Assembly: GCA_963739995.1 (NCBI GenBank)
Contig: CAVUCH010000004.1
Span: 310,001 to 374,000, forward strand
Direction of reading: 5' to 3'
From: CAVUCH01 sp963739995
GTDB lineage: Bacteria; Acidobacteriota; Vicinamibacteria; Vicinamibacterales; JAENWD01
Length of the DNA stretch: 64,000 bases
Numbering within the stretch: position 1 is the stretch's first letter; each line of letters starts with the position of its first letter. The notes under the pieces are model-generated. The model was not told the DNA's origin, ran no database searches, and saw only the letters and a program-made list of their open reading frames with translations. The translations under genes and the position numbers were made by a program. Below, piece by piece: positions 24,425-34,300 of the stretch.

Positions 24425-25990
24425 ATGAGCAACCTTCGAAGAGTGATCTGTACCCTGGCTGCGCCGGTGCTCCTGGGCGCCATGGCTCCTGCTGCCGCTA
24501 CGTCCCAGACGGGAGCACAACGCGCGCAGACATTGATCGTGAACGCGGACCAGGGCCGGGACACCATCAGCCGTCACATCTACGGCCACTTCGCCGAGCA
24601 TCTGGGACGCCTGATCTACGACGGCATCTGGACGAAGGAGGGCGCTGGCGAGTGGCGCATGCGCGACGACGTCGTGCAGGCGCTCCGTGCGATCAAGATC
24701 CCCAACCTGCGCTGGCCCGGCGGCTGCTTTGCCGATTACTACCACTGGAAGGATGGCATCGGTCCACGCGAGAAGCGGCCGACCGTCGTGAACAACAACT
24801 GGGGCGGCGTGACCGAGGACAACGGTGTGGGCACGCACGAGTTCCTGGAGTTGACCCAGAAACTCGGCGCCGAGCCGTTCATCGTGGGCAACGTCGGCAG
24901 CGGCACCGTGCAGGAGATGCAGGAGTGGTGGGAATACGTGAACCATCCCGGCGTCGGACCCATGGCCGATCTGCGGCGCCGCAACGGCCGGCAGGATCCC
25001 TGGAACGTACGCTTCTGGGGTGTTGGCAACGAGAGCTGGGGGTGCGGCGGCAACATGCGACCGGAGTACTACGCCGACGAGTACAAACGCTACGCGAGCT
25101 TCCTGCCCGCATACGGCGAGGTGCGCCCCTTCCGCATCGCCACAGGACCGAGTGACGACGGGTACGCCTGGATGGAAGTGATGATGCGAGAGGCGGGCCG
25201 CATGATCGACGGCATCGACCTGCACCACTACATGCTCACGGGCACCTGGGAGAAGAAGGGGCAGGCGACGGTCTTCACCGAGGCCGAGTGGGCCGAGCTG
25301 ATGCAGCAGGCGACCGGATTCGACGAGCTCATCACCCGCCACGCCGCAATCATGGACCGGTACGACCCCAAGAAGCGCGTCTGGCTCATCGTCGGTGAAT
25401 GGGGCACCTGGCACCAGGTCGAGCCTGGAACGAATCCGGGCTTCCTGTATCAGCAGAACTCGCTGCGCGACGCGCTCGTGGCGTCGGTGTCGTTCGACGC
25501 CTTCAACAAGCACGCGGCCCGCGTGAAGATGGCGAACATCGCACAGACGGTGAACGTGCTGCAGGCGATGATTCTCACGCAGAAACAACAGATGCTGCTC
25601 ACGCCGACGTATCACGTGTTCGAGTTCTACACCGTGCATCAGGACGCCGTGCTGCTGCCGATCGCGCTCGACGCCGGCCGATACGTGCATGGCGAGCGGA
25701 CCATGCCCGCGGTCAGCGCGACGGCGTCGCGTGACACGAACGGGCGTATTCACCTGACGCTGACCAACGTCGATCCGAACCAGCCACGGACCATCAACGT
25801 CTCGGTGCGGGGCCAGTCAGTCACGGCTGTCTCAGGCCGGATCCTCACGGCGAACCAGATGAACGCGCACAACACGTTCGAGCAGCCCCAAGCGGTGCGT
25901 CCGGCGCCGTTCACCGGCGCAACTGTCGGAGGTGAGACGCTCACGGTGCAGCTGCCCGCGAAGTCTCTCGTAGTGCTCGAGCTGCGGTGA
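24425..25990 (+). CDS. Alpha-L-arabinofuranosidase, GH51, secreted
   Basis: A 521-residue exported glycosidase expected to remove terminal alpha-L-arabinofuranosyl residues from arabinoxylan or arabinan. A signal peptide follows MSNLRRVICTLAAPVLLGAM. The GH51 (beta/alpha)8 barrel shows ISRHIYGHFAEHLGRLIYDG, LRWPGGCFADYYHWKDGIGP, the acid/base Glu in WGVGNESWGCGG and the nucleophile Glu in LIVGEWGTWH. A C-terminal beta-sandwich (about 400-521) completes the family architecture. Length is normal. The ATG at 24425 is preferred because it begins the signal peptide. It is a single-gene unit; neighbours give no pathway. Confidence 0.93.
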   Translation: MSNLRRVICTLAAPVLLGAMAPAAATSQTGAQRAQTLIVNADQGRDTISRHIYGHFAEHLGRLIYDGIWTKEGAGEWRMRDDVVQALRAIKIPNLRWPGGCFADYYHWKDGIGPREKRPTVVNNNWGGVTEDNGVGTHEFLELTQKLGAEPFIVGNVGSGTVQEMQEWWEYVNHPGVGPMADLRRRNGRQDPWNVRFWGVGNESWGCGGNMRPEYYADEYKRYASFLPAYGEVRPFRIATGPSDDGYAWMEVMMREAGRMIDGIDLHHYMLTGTWEKKGQATVFTEAEWAELMQQATGFDELITRHAAIMDRYDPKKRVWLIVGEWGTWHQVEPGTNPGFLYQQNSLRDALVASVSFDAFNKHAARVKMANIAQTVNVLQAMILTQKQQMLLTPTYHVFEFYTVHQDAVLLPIALDAGRYVHGERTMPAVSATASRDTNGRIHLTLTNVDPNQPRTINVSVRGQSVTAVSGRILTANQMNAHNTFEQPQAVRPAPFTGATVGGETLTVQLPAKSLVVLELR

Positions 25991-26433
25991 GGCTGCCGGG
26001 TGGACGCACGCCCCGGCCACCACGCATTTGCCGATCCCGAAGCGGGCCAGGGCCACGCCTACGTCGCGAGCCGGATGGGGACCAGATTGACGGGGGACCC
26101 GAGGGATGTCGCCCCGAGAGACGCACTCGATCCGTTATTCCCGGTCGGCGGTGGCGTTGCGACGTCGAATCGCGTAAAACGACACGACTCGCCACAAGGC
26201 GGACGCTGGCCGGTCCGACAGTGGTGATCACGATTCACCTGAGCGGACTTCGACGCGCGTACCGTCGGCCAGCGTGTCCGTCGGGTGCATCACGACCGTG
26301 TCTCCCTCCAACAATCCCTCGAGCACCTGCCTCCGGGAACTGCCGACAGCTTCGATCCGCAGGAGCCACAGGTCGTGTTCCGCGCGCGCGCCGGAACGTG
26401 ATACGGTTCCCCGGCCCCAGTGGAGGAGTGCGC
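25991..26433. other. Gene-poor interval with one adaptor remnant
   Basis: Between the arabinofuranosidase and the next small gene there are 443 nt without an intact gene. The right half carries a minus-strand remnant (26228-26404) described separately. The left half shows no coding pattern, strong hairpin or RNA that I can support. Confidence 0.6.
26228..26404 (-). pseudogene. C-terminal remnant of a HlyD-type efflux adaptor protein
   Basis: In one minus-strand frame the sequence ends RRQVLEGLLEGDTVVMHPTD and LADGTRVEVRSGES, then a stop. This matches the membrane-proximal tail of periplasmic adaptor (membrane fusion) proteins, where 'V..GL..GD.VV..P.D.L.DG..V' is characteristic. Nothing upstream in frame continues the protein, and no partner transporter is adjacent. 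I read it as the surviving 3' end of a deleted gene. The match covers only about 35 residues. Confidence 0.5.
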
Positions 26434-26661
26434 ATGTCTCTCGTGGACGATCTCGTCAGCAATCTCGTCGAGCGGAACACAATCAGGCTGAACGGCACGT
26501 TCACCATCACCCTGGTGGACGGCGGAGTATCGCTCAAGGGACAGGTTTTCTCGACCGTTCGGGACCAGAAGAAGAACAAGGATCTGGTCAACATCAAGGC
26601 GCCTATCGCCGCGGATGTGAAGGTCGGAACGATTGTCGTCCCGCTGCCGCAGATCCGGTGA
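26434..26661 (+). CDS. Small beta-rich protein of unknown function, first of a pair
   Basis: A 75-residue protein with a good GGAGG ribosome-binding site. A short helix (MSLVDDLVSNLVERN) leads to beta strands TIRLNGTFTITLVDGGVSLK, VFSTVRD and VNIKAPIAADVKVG, ending TIVVPLPQIR. There is no signal peptide and no Cys. I do not recognise the family. It is followed after 49 nt by a 144-residue protein that ends in a comparable strand pattern (IPVSLTIKVDALGVTLQNAT). The two probably share an operon and perhaps a fold. Confidence 0.7.
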   Translation: MSLVDDLVSNLVERNTIRLNGTFTITLVDGGVSLKGQVFSTVRDQKKNKDLVNIKAPIAADVKVGTIVVPLPQIR

Positions 26662-26710
26662 ACGTTGACGACGGAGCGCGCTGTGGTTGTGAAGGGGAGG
26701 TCACGCGGCA

Positions 26711-27145
26711 ATGTCTGATGTGAATACGTTCATCGACACGATCGGCAAGGACGTCAGCGCCACGGTGGTGCCCAAGATCGAATCGCTCGTCGAAGAGATC
26801 AGTACGAAAACGTTCGAACAGTACGGCCCCCGGGTGTCGACGTTCGCCGGTCAGCTCGTAAAGGACATCATCGACGAACAGTCGGCGACCGTTCGGGATT
26901 TCGTGACGGGGGTGATCCAGGACGTGTTTCAGCGATACCGCCCGGAGCTTGCGGGCGAGCTCCACACCCGGGTCGTCCAGGGAGGGCTCGAGGTGACGGG
27001 GCGAGGTGTGAGACTGGACATCAAGCATCGAGACACCGGTGCACCGGTGTCATCGCTGGACATTCCCGTATCGCTCACAATCAAAGTGGATGCGCTGGGC
27101 GTGACGCTTCAGAACGCGACGGTGGATCTCGACGTGGTGCGGTAG
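26711..27145 (+). CDS. Helical plus beta-domain protein of unknown function, second of a pair
   Basis: A 144-residue protein. Residues 1-90 are amphipathic helices (TFIDTIGKDVSATVVPKIES, VEEISTKTFEQYGPRVSTFA, ATVRDFVTGVIQDVFQRYRP). Residues 90-144 are beta strands (LEVTGRGVRLDIKHRDTG, SLDIPVSLTIKVDALGVTLQ). It lacks Cys, a signal peptide and membrane segments. The closing strands resemble the ends of the upstream 75-residue protein, suggesting that the pair interact or arose by duplication with an added helical domain. I recognise no family. Confidence 0.72.
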   Translation: MSDVNTFIDTIGKDVSATVVPKIESLVEEISTKTFEQYGPRVSTFAGQLVKDIIDEQSATVRDFVTGVIQDVFQRYRPELAGELHTRVVQGGLEVTGRGVRLDIKHRDTGAPVSSLDIPVSLTIKVDALGVTLQNATVDLDVVR

Positions 27146-27185
27146 CGGCCCGCCCGCGCCGTCCAAGACCCGAGGCCAGACCGGC

Positions 27186-27233
27186 CCGCAGCCTAGCGTC
27201 TGCAGGCTGCAGCCTGCAGCCTGAAGCCTGATG
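27186..27233. repeat. CTGCAG/CCTGAAG-rich intergenic repeat
   Basis: The stretch reads GCAGCC, TCTGCAGGCTGCAGCC, TGCAGCCTGAAGCCTGA. It contains overlapping palindromes (GGCTGCAGCC, CTGCAG) and three direct GCAGCC units. It fills the gap between convergent genes, and its wording matches 15135-15215 and part of 10705-10734. It may also act as a bidirectional terminator. Confidence 0.6.
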
Positions 27234-27234
27234 T

Positions 27235-29583
27235 CTAGAACCGCGTCGTCACCGTCACGCGCACGGCACGCGGCGACCCGGGCGTGATGTTGAAGTTGTT
27301 GTGCGCAGACGCGTAGTAGCGCTCGTTCAACGCGTTCTCGACGTTGAGCTGCGCCCGCACCCGCGAGGAGAGGTTGGCGAACACCGCGGCATCGACCCGC
27401 ACGAACGAAGGGATGCTGACCGCGTTGTCGGTGGACGCGAACATGTCCCCCCGGCTGACGATCCCGAGACCCGCCGCCCACACGCGGGAGAAGTCGACCC
27501 GGTTCCAGATCGAGAACGTATGGTGCGGCAGCTGTGCCAGCTGTGCGCCGGCGAGCGCTGAGGCCGACAGCGTGCGCGTGATGAAGCCGTCCTGGTAGCT
27601 GTACGCCGCCATGATGTGCCATGCTGCGGCCGGCGTGCCCGACGCGCCTATCTCGACGCCCTTCGTCCGCTGGCCGTTCACCAGCATCGAACGCGTGGGG
27701 TCCACCGGGTCAGGGACGACCACGTTCGTACGATCCAGCCGGAAGACGGCGCTCGTGAACGACAGCGTGGGGCGCACGTCCCATTTGGCGCCCACCTCGT
27801 AGTTGGTGAACCGCTCGGGCTCGAGCGCCTCGTTCGACAGCGTGAGCGATGCGAGCTGTTCACCCGCGCGCGGCACATAGGCCAGCGAGTAGCTCGTATA
27901 CAGCGATACCGCTTCGACCGGCTTCACGATCAGTCCCGCACGCGGCGCGAACAGCCGATCCACCGTCTCGAACGCATCGCCGGTGCGGTTGTTACGGAAG
28001 TCCACCCGGAAGTCGTCGTAGCGCAACCCGACGACGGCCTGCACGTGCTGCGACAGCTCGACCTGGTCCTGCGCATACAGCGCGGCAACGGTCGCAACCC
28101 CATGGTTGTCGGCATCGGAGGCACTCTGCCGGAAGCTGACCGGCACCGACGGGTGCGGACTGTCGATCGGCGCGAGGACGGTCGTGACATCCGTTCCAAA
28201 GTAACCGGTCTGGCGGAAATTGTCCGTAGATTGCCGCCCCAGCTCGCCGCCCACAACGACGGTGTGCCTGAAGCGTCCGGTGGTGAGGAACACGTTCAGA
28301 TCGGTCTGGCTGAACAGGTTCCGGCGGTCGGTCAGGTTGTTGTACGCCGCGATCGGCACGCTCAGGCCGTCCGGCGGCACGACGCCGCCGGCGTACACGT
28401 TCTGGTAGAACTTGTCGTAGGTTGCGAATCGGGTGCGGTTGCGGAGCGACACGCGCTGCGTGAAGCGGTGCTCCAGGCCGGCGGTCAGCGCATCGACCGT
28501 GGCGCGCGCAACGCTTTCGTCGGCATCGCCGAAAAATGTGGACGGGTCTGTTTGGAACGGGCGGCCGTTCCACGAGGGAACGCCGCGGTCCGCCGTGCGC
28601 TCGTCGTGAAAGCGCTCGTAACCGGCCCGGACGATGGTGCCAGACCCCACCGCAAAGGCGACCGTCGGGTTCACGCCGTAGCGTTCGAGGCCGACCCCTT
28701 CGCGGTAGCTATCGGAGTTCTCGTACATCGCCGTCGCGCGCACGGCAGCGCGGTTCCCCACCCGATCGCCGACATCGAACATCGCCCGGCGGTTGTCGAA
28801 AGAGCCAACCTGCACCGTCGCTTCCCGCTCGGCGGCCCAGTTGGCCTGGCGTGTCGTTCGGTTGAGGACTCCCCCGGCGCCTCCGCGTCCGAAGATCATG
28901 GCGTTCGGTCCCTTGAGCGCCTCGACCCGCTCCACGTTGTACAGGTCACGGACGTACTGCACGTCGTCCCTGATCCCGTCCACGAAGAAGTCGCTGGTGG
29001 AGCTGTTGCCGCGGAAGACGGCCGCATCGCGGTTCCCTTCCCCCTGGGCCATCCCCACACCCGGGACGTATCGCACCACGTCGGCCAGGCCCTGCATCGA
29101 CTGGTCGACAATCATCGCGCGCGTGACCACGGTGATCGCCTGAGGGACATTAATCAGAGGCGTGTAGGTCCTCGTGGCAGTGTCGGTGCCGGTGACCTCG
29201 TGCGCCGCAAGGCCCTCGACCTGGATCCCCTCCGTCGCGATGCGAACCTCGAGCGCGTAGGCTCCGACCCCCGTGAGGCGTGACTGGAGTCCCGTGCCGC
29301 TGACGAGAATGGCCAGCGCCTGATCGGCCGTGTAGACGCCTGTGACACCGCCGGACGACAGCCCGGCGAGGCTGGCCCCATCCGGGACCATCACGCGTGA
29401 GCCGGTCACGTGTGAGAACGCCTCAATGGCCGAGTCGAGCGGGCCGGCCGCGATCGCGAACCGATACGACAGCGCGTTCGCTGCAGCCTCCGCGGCGGCC
29501 GCCTGTGACGTGACGGGAGTCACCGCCAAGCAGGTGAGCAGGCAGCATGCGAGTCGAAGAAGACGGAACGCGGGGGTGGGCAT
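27235..29583 (-). CDS. TonB-dependent siderophore receptor with STN signalling domain
   Basis: A 782-residue outer-membrane receptor. A signal peptide (MPTPAFRLLRLACCLLTCLA) is followed by an STN (secretin/TonB N-terminal) domain (about 35-100: FAIAAGPLDSAIEAFSHVTG), a plug (about 120-240: INVPQAITVVTRAMIVDQSM, SDFFVDGIRDDVQYVRDLYN, VEALKGPNAMIFGRGGAGGV) and a 22-strand barrel ending VRVTVTTRF. The plug wording fits the ferrichrome/catecholate siderophore branch. STN domains usually relay to an anti-sigma factor, but no sigma/anti-sigma pair is adjacent. A Fur-like palindrome lies 28 nt upstream of the start, consistent with iron control. Confidence 0.93.
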   Translation of the reverse strand: MPTPAFRLLRLACCLLTCLAVTPVTSQAAAAEAAANALSYRFAIAAGPLDSAIEAFSHVTGSRVMVPDGASLAGLSSGGVTGVYTADQALAILVSGTGLQSRLTGVGAYALEVRIATEGIQVEGLAAHEVTGTDTATRTYTPLINVPQAITVVTRAMIVDQSMQGLADVVRYVPGVGMAQGEGNRDAAVFRGNSSTSDFFVDGIRDDVQYVRDLYNVERVEALKGPNAMIFGRGGAGGVLNRTTRQANWAAEREATVQVGSFDNRRAMFDVGDRVGNRAAVRATAMYENSDSYREGVGLERYGVNPTVAFAVGSGTIVRAGYERFHDERTADRGVPSWNGRPFQTDPSTFFGDADESVARATVDALTAGLEHRFTQRVSLRNRTRFATYDKFYQNVYAGGVVPPDGLSVPIAAYNNLTDRRNLFSQTDLNVFLTTGRFRHTVVVGGELGRQSTDNFRQTGYFGTDVTTVLAPIDSPHPSVPVSFRQSASDADNHGVATVAALYAQDQVELSQHVQAVVGLRYDDFRVDFRNNRTGDAFETVDRLFAPRAGLIVKPVEAVSLYTSYSLAYVPRAGEQLASLTLSNEALEPERFTNYEVGAKWDVRPTLSFTSAVFRLDRTNVVVPDPVDPTRSMLVNGQRTKGVEIGASGTPAAAWHIMAAYSYQDGFITRTLSASALAGAQLAQLPHHTFSIWNRVDFSRVWAAGLGIVSRGDMFASTDNAVSIPSFVRVDAAVFANLSSRVRAQLNVENALNERYYASAHNNFNITPGSPRAVRVTVTTRF

Positions 29584-29610
29584 GTGAGAGGCTCCAGCGA
29601 AAGGACGATA

Positions 29611-29627
29611 TTGAGACTCAGTCTCAA
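29611..29627 (-). promoter_or_regulatory. Fur-box-like palindrome upstream of the siderophore receptor
   Basis: TTGAGACTCAGTCTCAA is a perfect 8-1-8 palindrome. Its core TGAGACT-C-AGTCTCA has the 7-1-7 layout of Fur boxes and matches the Escherichia coli consensus half-sites (TGATAAT) at 5 of 7 positions each. Its place just before an iron-receptor gene supports an iron-regulator site. A different regulator with the same palindrome is possible. Confidence 0.6.
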
Positions 29628-29774
29628 CTCGACCGCCCAGAGCGTATATCAGACCAAAACGGTCGGTCAAGGGATCACAGCCCGCGTCAACGTAAAAGAA
29701 ATGTATCCGGGTTGTGAGTTCCGCCAGGGCTGGGGATCTCGGAGGGAAGTACAATCGCAAGGTCCGCGAGGCGG

Positions 29775-29803
29775 CTCGAGCCTCCTGGCCGGGAGAGCTC
29801 GAG
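29775..29803 (-). terminator. Possible hairpin after the cupredoxin gene
   Basis: CTCGAG at 29775-29780 can pair with CTCGAG at 29798-29803, extended inward by CCTCC with GGGAG and one bulge. It lies 36 nt beyond the cupredoxin stop on the same strand. There is no T-tract, and the palindromic arms alone are weak evidence. Confidence 0.3.
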
Positions 29804-29838
29804 CGGCCCCGCAGGCCTGCCGTTTTCCCCGCGTTACA

Positions 29839-30372
29839 TCAGGGGAGCACTGTCACCCAGCCGTACATGCCGGCCTCGAGGTGCGGCATCACCCCACAGA
29901 CGACGAGGTAGGTTCCAGGGTCGGGGAAGTGCACAACCTCAACACGGTCTGTGGGGTTCACGAGGCCTCGAAAAACACGCCCTTCCGCGACGTTTAGGGC
30001 AGGCGGGAAACCGGGGCCGATCGGCACCGTGCCCCCAGGAGCCCCGGCTGCTACGAGAAGCTGGTCCACCGTCGTGCCCGGTATGTAGACCTGCACCTGG
30101 TGCAGGCCCGAGATGATGTAATTGACGGTCCCGCCAGCCTTGATCTTCGCGGTGTGCGGCACCACTGCATGCAGATTCGGAGGCGGGGGCGGCGGCGGGG
30201 GTTGCGTCATCCTGTCGAACGGCGCCGCGGGATCGGCGGGCCACGCGCCGAAGCTGACGGTGGCGCTCGCGAGCGGACCGTCGACTACCGAATGCTCGTG
30301 CTGGCCCCCCGCAACGACCGGCCCGGCCACGCCTGCGGCCAACACTGATGTGACGAACGCTCTTCGCTTCAT
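29839..30372 (-). CDS. Exported cupredoxin-like copper protein
   Basis: A 177-residue protein with an RR-containing signal (MKRRAFVTSVLAAGVAGP), possibly Tat-dependent. A Pro run (about residues 57-65) leads into a plastocyanin-like domain (about 70-177). Putative type-1 copper ligands are His in IISGLHQVQV and the Cys, His and Met of CGVMPHLEAGM (C-x4-H-x4-M). All four ligand types are present, so electron transfer or copper binding in the periplasm is likely. The start at 30372 is chosen for the signal peptide; a longer in-frame start gives none. It is downstream of the FHA operon end but separated by about 160 nt without a gene. Confidence 0.8.
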   Translation of the reverse strand: MKRRAFVTSVLAAGVAGPVVAGGQHEHSVVDGPLASATVSFGAWPADPAAPFDRMTQPPPPPPPPNLHAVVPHTAKIKAGGTVNYIISGLHQVQVYIPGTTVDQLLVAAGAPGGTVPIGPGFPPALNVAEGRVFRGLVNPTDRVEVVHFPDPGTYLVVCGVMPHLEAGMYGWVTVLP

Positions 30373-30530
30373 GGTCCACCCTTTCGCCGGTCGCCGGACC
30401 GACTCGAACACGGTGAGAACAGCTCATCGGTGCGCCACTATGCCACCGGGGGCTAGTCTTCGGCAAGGTACCACCGGCGCCATGGCGCCATCGTCGCCGA
30501 GTTCCTGGGCCTCAGCATCGTAGGCGTTGA

Positions 30531-31349
30531 TCATCCAGCCGCGATCGTGCGCACCTTGATTCGTACCCGCGCACGGCCGAACTGGATCTCATCGCCCGAT
30601 CGCACACGCACCCCCCTCGGATCGCGCGCGGGCACCCTGATGCTCGCGCCGCCGCGGAGCACGTAGGTGCCGTTGCTGCTGCCTTCGTCGAAGACGCGGT
30701 ACTCGCCCGCCGCCGCGTTCCACCTGAACCGCGCGTGCGCCCGGCCCACGGTTTCGGCCACCTCGTCCGCCTCCTCGACGAACGCCACGTGGTTCCGACG
30801 CACCCGGCCCGCATGGTCGACGGGCTCGACGCCGCGCCCCACGAGCACCGTCGGGCTCTCAATCGTGTAGGCCGGCTGCGTGGCAGTACCCGCGAGCAAC
30901 GTGACCTGCAGGACGGGGCGCGGTGCATCCTCGCCGCGGGTGGCTGCCTCGGGCACCGGGCGGTAATCGAGCGCGAAAATCCGGCCCGTCTCCCATTCGG
31001 CGGGTGTCTTCCTCAGCACCACCACGCGCACGTCCAGTTCGGGGGGCGCCTCGCACCGCAGTTCGGCGAGGCGCGCCTGGACACGTGCGCCGAAGTCCCT
31101 GAACGTCGCCTCGCACGTCCCGCGGCTCCCGGCCGGCGCGACGACGCGAGCCACCAGCCGGGCGAACGGGAAAACGCGACGGCCACCGCCGACCGGTGTC
31201 ACCTGCCTTTCGACGTCTTCGAGCATGGCTTCGCGAATTTCCAGCGGCTTCGCGTCGGGCCCCAGGGGGCTTTCGAAGAACCGCTTCACCGTTGCCTGCA
31301 GCCGCCCGCCGAGCGCCCGCACCAGCCCCGCTACATCCGTCGTGTTCAT
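30531..31349 (-). CDS. FhaA-like protein: DUF3662 domain plus FHA domain
   Basis: A 272-residue cytoplasmic protein. The N-terminal domain (about 1-120) resembles DUF3662 (FhaA N-terminal): FFESPLGPDAKPLEIREAML and RVFPFARLVARVVAP. The C-terminal FHA phosphothreonine-binding domain (about 180-270) has VLVGRG, GRAHARFRW and FDEGSSNGTYV. Mycobacterial FhaA, of the same layout, binds phosphorylated partners and influences peptidoglycan synthesis. The ATG overlaps the stop of the SEDS-PBP gene (ATGA), making this the last gene of the six-gene operon. It would read phosphothreonine marks set by the operon kinase; that link is inference. Confidence 0.85.
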   Translation of the reverse strand: MNTTDVAGLVRALGGRLQATVKRFFESPLGPDAKPLEIREAMLEDVERQVTPVGGGRRVFPFARLVARVVAPAGSRGTCEATFRDFGARVQARLAELRCEAPPELDVRVVVLRKTPAEWETGRIFALDYRPVPEAATRGEDAPRPVLQVTLLAGTATQPAYTIESPTVLVGRGVEPVDHAGRVRRNHVAFVEEADEVAETVGRAHARFRWNAAAGEYRVFDEGSSNGTYVLRGGASIRVPARDPRGVRVRSGDEIQFGRARVRIKVRTIAAG

Positions 31350-34300
31350 TTCACCAACCCCAGCTCTCGCGCGGCCGTTACCAGCTCGCCGGCGATCGGC
31401 GCCGCGGAGCGGGCGCCGTACCCTGCGTTCTCCACGATGACCGCAAAGGCAATCTGGCGGTCGGCGTTGAACGGTGCGAATCCGGCAAACCACGAGTGGG
31501 CCGCCGCACCATCCACTTCCGCGGTGCCCGTCTTACCAGCGATTGGTATGGGGTTGCCCGTCAGTATGCGACCCGTCCCCGAAGTCACGGCATCGCGCAG
31601 GGAACGCCCGAGGATACGCGCCTGCGCAGGCGGGAGGAGGCGCTGCACGGGCTCAGTTGGCTCAGGTGCCTCCGCGGACCATCGGATCGGCACGACGCTT
31701 CCGTCGTGTGCCACTGCCGCAGCCACGCGCGCCATCCTCAGCGGCGAAACGAGCACTTCACCCTGCCCGTAGCCTGCGTGGGCGATGGTCCGCCGCAGAC
31801 GCGCCTCTGTGTGCGGCCGCGCGGCCTCGATCCCGAAGAGCGACGCCGCCTCGAGCACAGGCCTGGGTCCGAGCGCCACCGCCAGCTGGGCGAAATAGGC
31901 GTTACACGACACGACGAGGCCGTGCTCTAGATCGACCTTGCCGTGTGGCATGCGGTCCATCGGATCGTCACGCACCGGCCGGGTCCATCCGCGCACGTAA
32001 TTCCCTACGCGGCCATCCGGCAGGCGGATGCACGCGAACGTCCGGCCTTCAGGAATCGCCTGTGTGCGCATCGCGGCTGCGGCGACGAGCATCTTGAAAG
32101 TGGACCCGGGCGGATACAGCCCGTATCGCACCCGGTCGAGAAGCGCAGCCGACACATCAGAGTCCTTTGCCGTCGGCCCACGTTCCATTCCGATCGACGG
32201 GTGCGGGTAGCTGACCGACGCGAGGACGCCTCCGCTCGTGACGTCGAGCACCACCGCGGCCGCCCGCGCGGCCCCTCTTGCGTCCATACGCTGCCGCAGA
32301 ACCGCGGCCGCGCGGGCCTGCAGGCGGGCATCGAGCGACAGGTGTAGATCGCGGCCGCGCGCGAGCAGCGCCCGCACGGCCGGCGGTTTGCGGCCGAAGC
32401 GATCGCGGGCGAGGGGCAGCACCTCTGTGTAGTCACGCAGGGTGGTTCGTGTGCGGACGCCCGTTCGCGGGTTGACGACCTCCACCACTTGCGGGCGGTC
32501 ATCGAACCCTTTCAGCCGGATGTCGCTGTCGCGTTCCACGTATGACGAATTCGGTGCGCCCCAATTGGCCTGCGTCGTCCAGTCCCCCAGCACGTGGAAC
32601 GCGGATGCACCGAGCGGGTAGCACCGAGCGCCCGGCGAACACGGCGACGCTGTCAGCCCGGCAACGCGGTACACGGCGGCGACACCGGCGATCTCGTCAG
32701 GCTTGCTGGAAGCCAGCGGCAGCCCCCTGCGATCGTAGATGCTGCCGCGCTCGATCAGACGTGCGGCGGTGAGCAGCCGCGGGTTGTACTCGAAGCGGTA
32801 CCCGCCATCGCTCTGCTCTGTGAGGCTGGCGGCCCCCGCCACGGCGTCGGCTGCGACCAGTTGCACCCAACCCGAGCGGGCGAGCACGGCCGCTCCGGCA
32901 ATCGCGAGCACCCCACAGACCACGCGGACGGCGGCGTGCAGGTGCGGGCGGACGGGGCCCTGCCGGCGCGCGATCGCCAATGCGATCCCGAGCGCGAGAA
33001 AGTTGGCGAGCATGGCCGATCGTCCGTAGCTCAGAAACGGCGTGACGACGCCGGAGAGCGGAAGCAGTCCGAGCACGCCGCTCGCGATCACACAAGCCTG
33101 CACCACGAACGTCAGGGCGATGCCAAGCGCAAGCAGCGCGGTGTAGTCGCCCGGGGCGCGCACCGCCGTGCGGACACACCGCCAGCACAGGACGGCGTAC
33201 AGCGCCACGAGCACCGCCATCCCGACGAACCCGAGCTCTTCGCCGGCAACCGTCATGATGAAGTCGGTGTCGCCGGCGGGCACGACGCCGCTGTTCCCCC
33301 GTCCAAGCCCGCTGCCCCAGGCCGAGCCGGTCGCCAGCGCCCAGAGCCCGTGCGCAATCTGGTTACCGCCAGGCACACCATTGCTCCAGGGATTCACCCA
33401 GATCGCCACGCGCTGGCGAACCGTCGCCGGTATGCCGGTCCAATACGCTGCACCAAACGCGCACAGCACCAGGCCCAGGCCACCCGCGACGAGCACGCCG
33501 CGGTGCCGTGCGACGCCGTACATGCCGAGGAAGACGCACGAGAGCACCAGCGCGGGACCGAGGTCGCGCTGCAGGAAGAAGAACGCCACCACGATGGCAA
33601 GGCTCACGATGGCGGGTCCGATGTCCTTCCACCGGGGCACGTTGACATGACGCAGCCACGGACGCGACGGCGTGGGCTCCTGCGAGTACTCGCGCAGGAA
33701 GTCGCCACGCCGGGCGAAGTGCGCGGCGAGCGCGAGCACCACGAGCAGCCGGATGAAGTCCGCCGGCTGGAACCCGAGCAGCCGCAGCCGCGCGCCACTC
33801 GTTCCCGGGCCTGTGCCGAAAAGCAGGAGCAACGCTGCGAGCACGACCGCGACAGCCAGTGGACCCAGCACCGCACGACGCAGCGCCGAGGCTTCCAGGT
33901 CCACCTCCGATGCCACCACCAGCAATCCGAGCCCCGCAACGATCCCGCTGACCGAGGCGGAGAAGGACATGGTGTCGCGCAAAGGATCGCGGAGCGCCAC
34001 CAGGCTCATGAGCCCGATACCACATAGGAGCAGGACGACCGGCAGCGCCACGGGGTCGCCGATTGTGCCTCGCCGTCGTCGAAACGCGTGCGCGGTCCAG
34101 AACGCTGCGACCAGGCACAGAGCGGCGCTCACGAGGCGCAGGCGAAACGTCTCCGGCGTGCGCACGACGACGTGCGGCTTGAGATCCGCGAGGTCGGCCG
34201 GGGAGAGGACCGGTACGCTCTGGATCGCGGGCCGGCGCTCCAGACGGGACCGGAGCTGCACGTACCGGCGATCGGCGAGGATCTCCGTTGCCGGGATGGC

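Noticed and set aside
26434..27145. Gas-vesicle or phage-tail identity for the two small proteins
   Set aside because: Neither has a recognisable gas-vesicle (GvpA-like) or tail-protein motif, and no accompanying structural genes are present.
27616..29283. Plus-strand frame of 555 codons opposite the TonB receptor
   Set aside because: It is an antisense shadow; the receptor on the minus strand has signal, STN, plug and barrel features.
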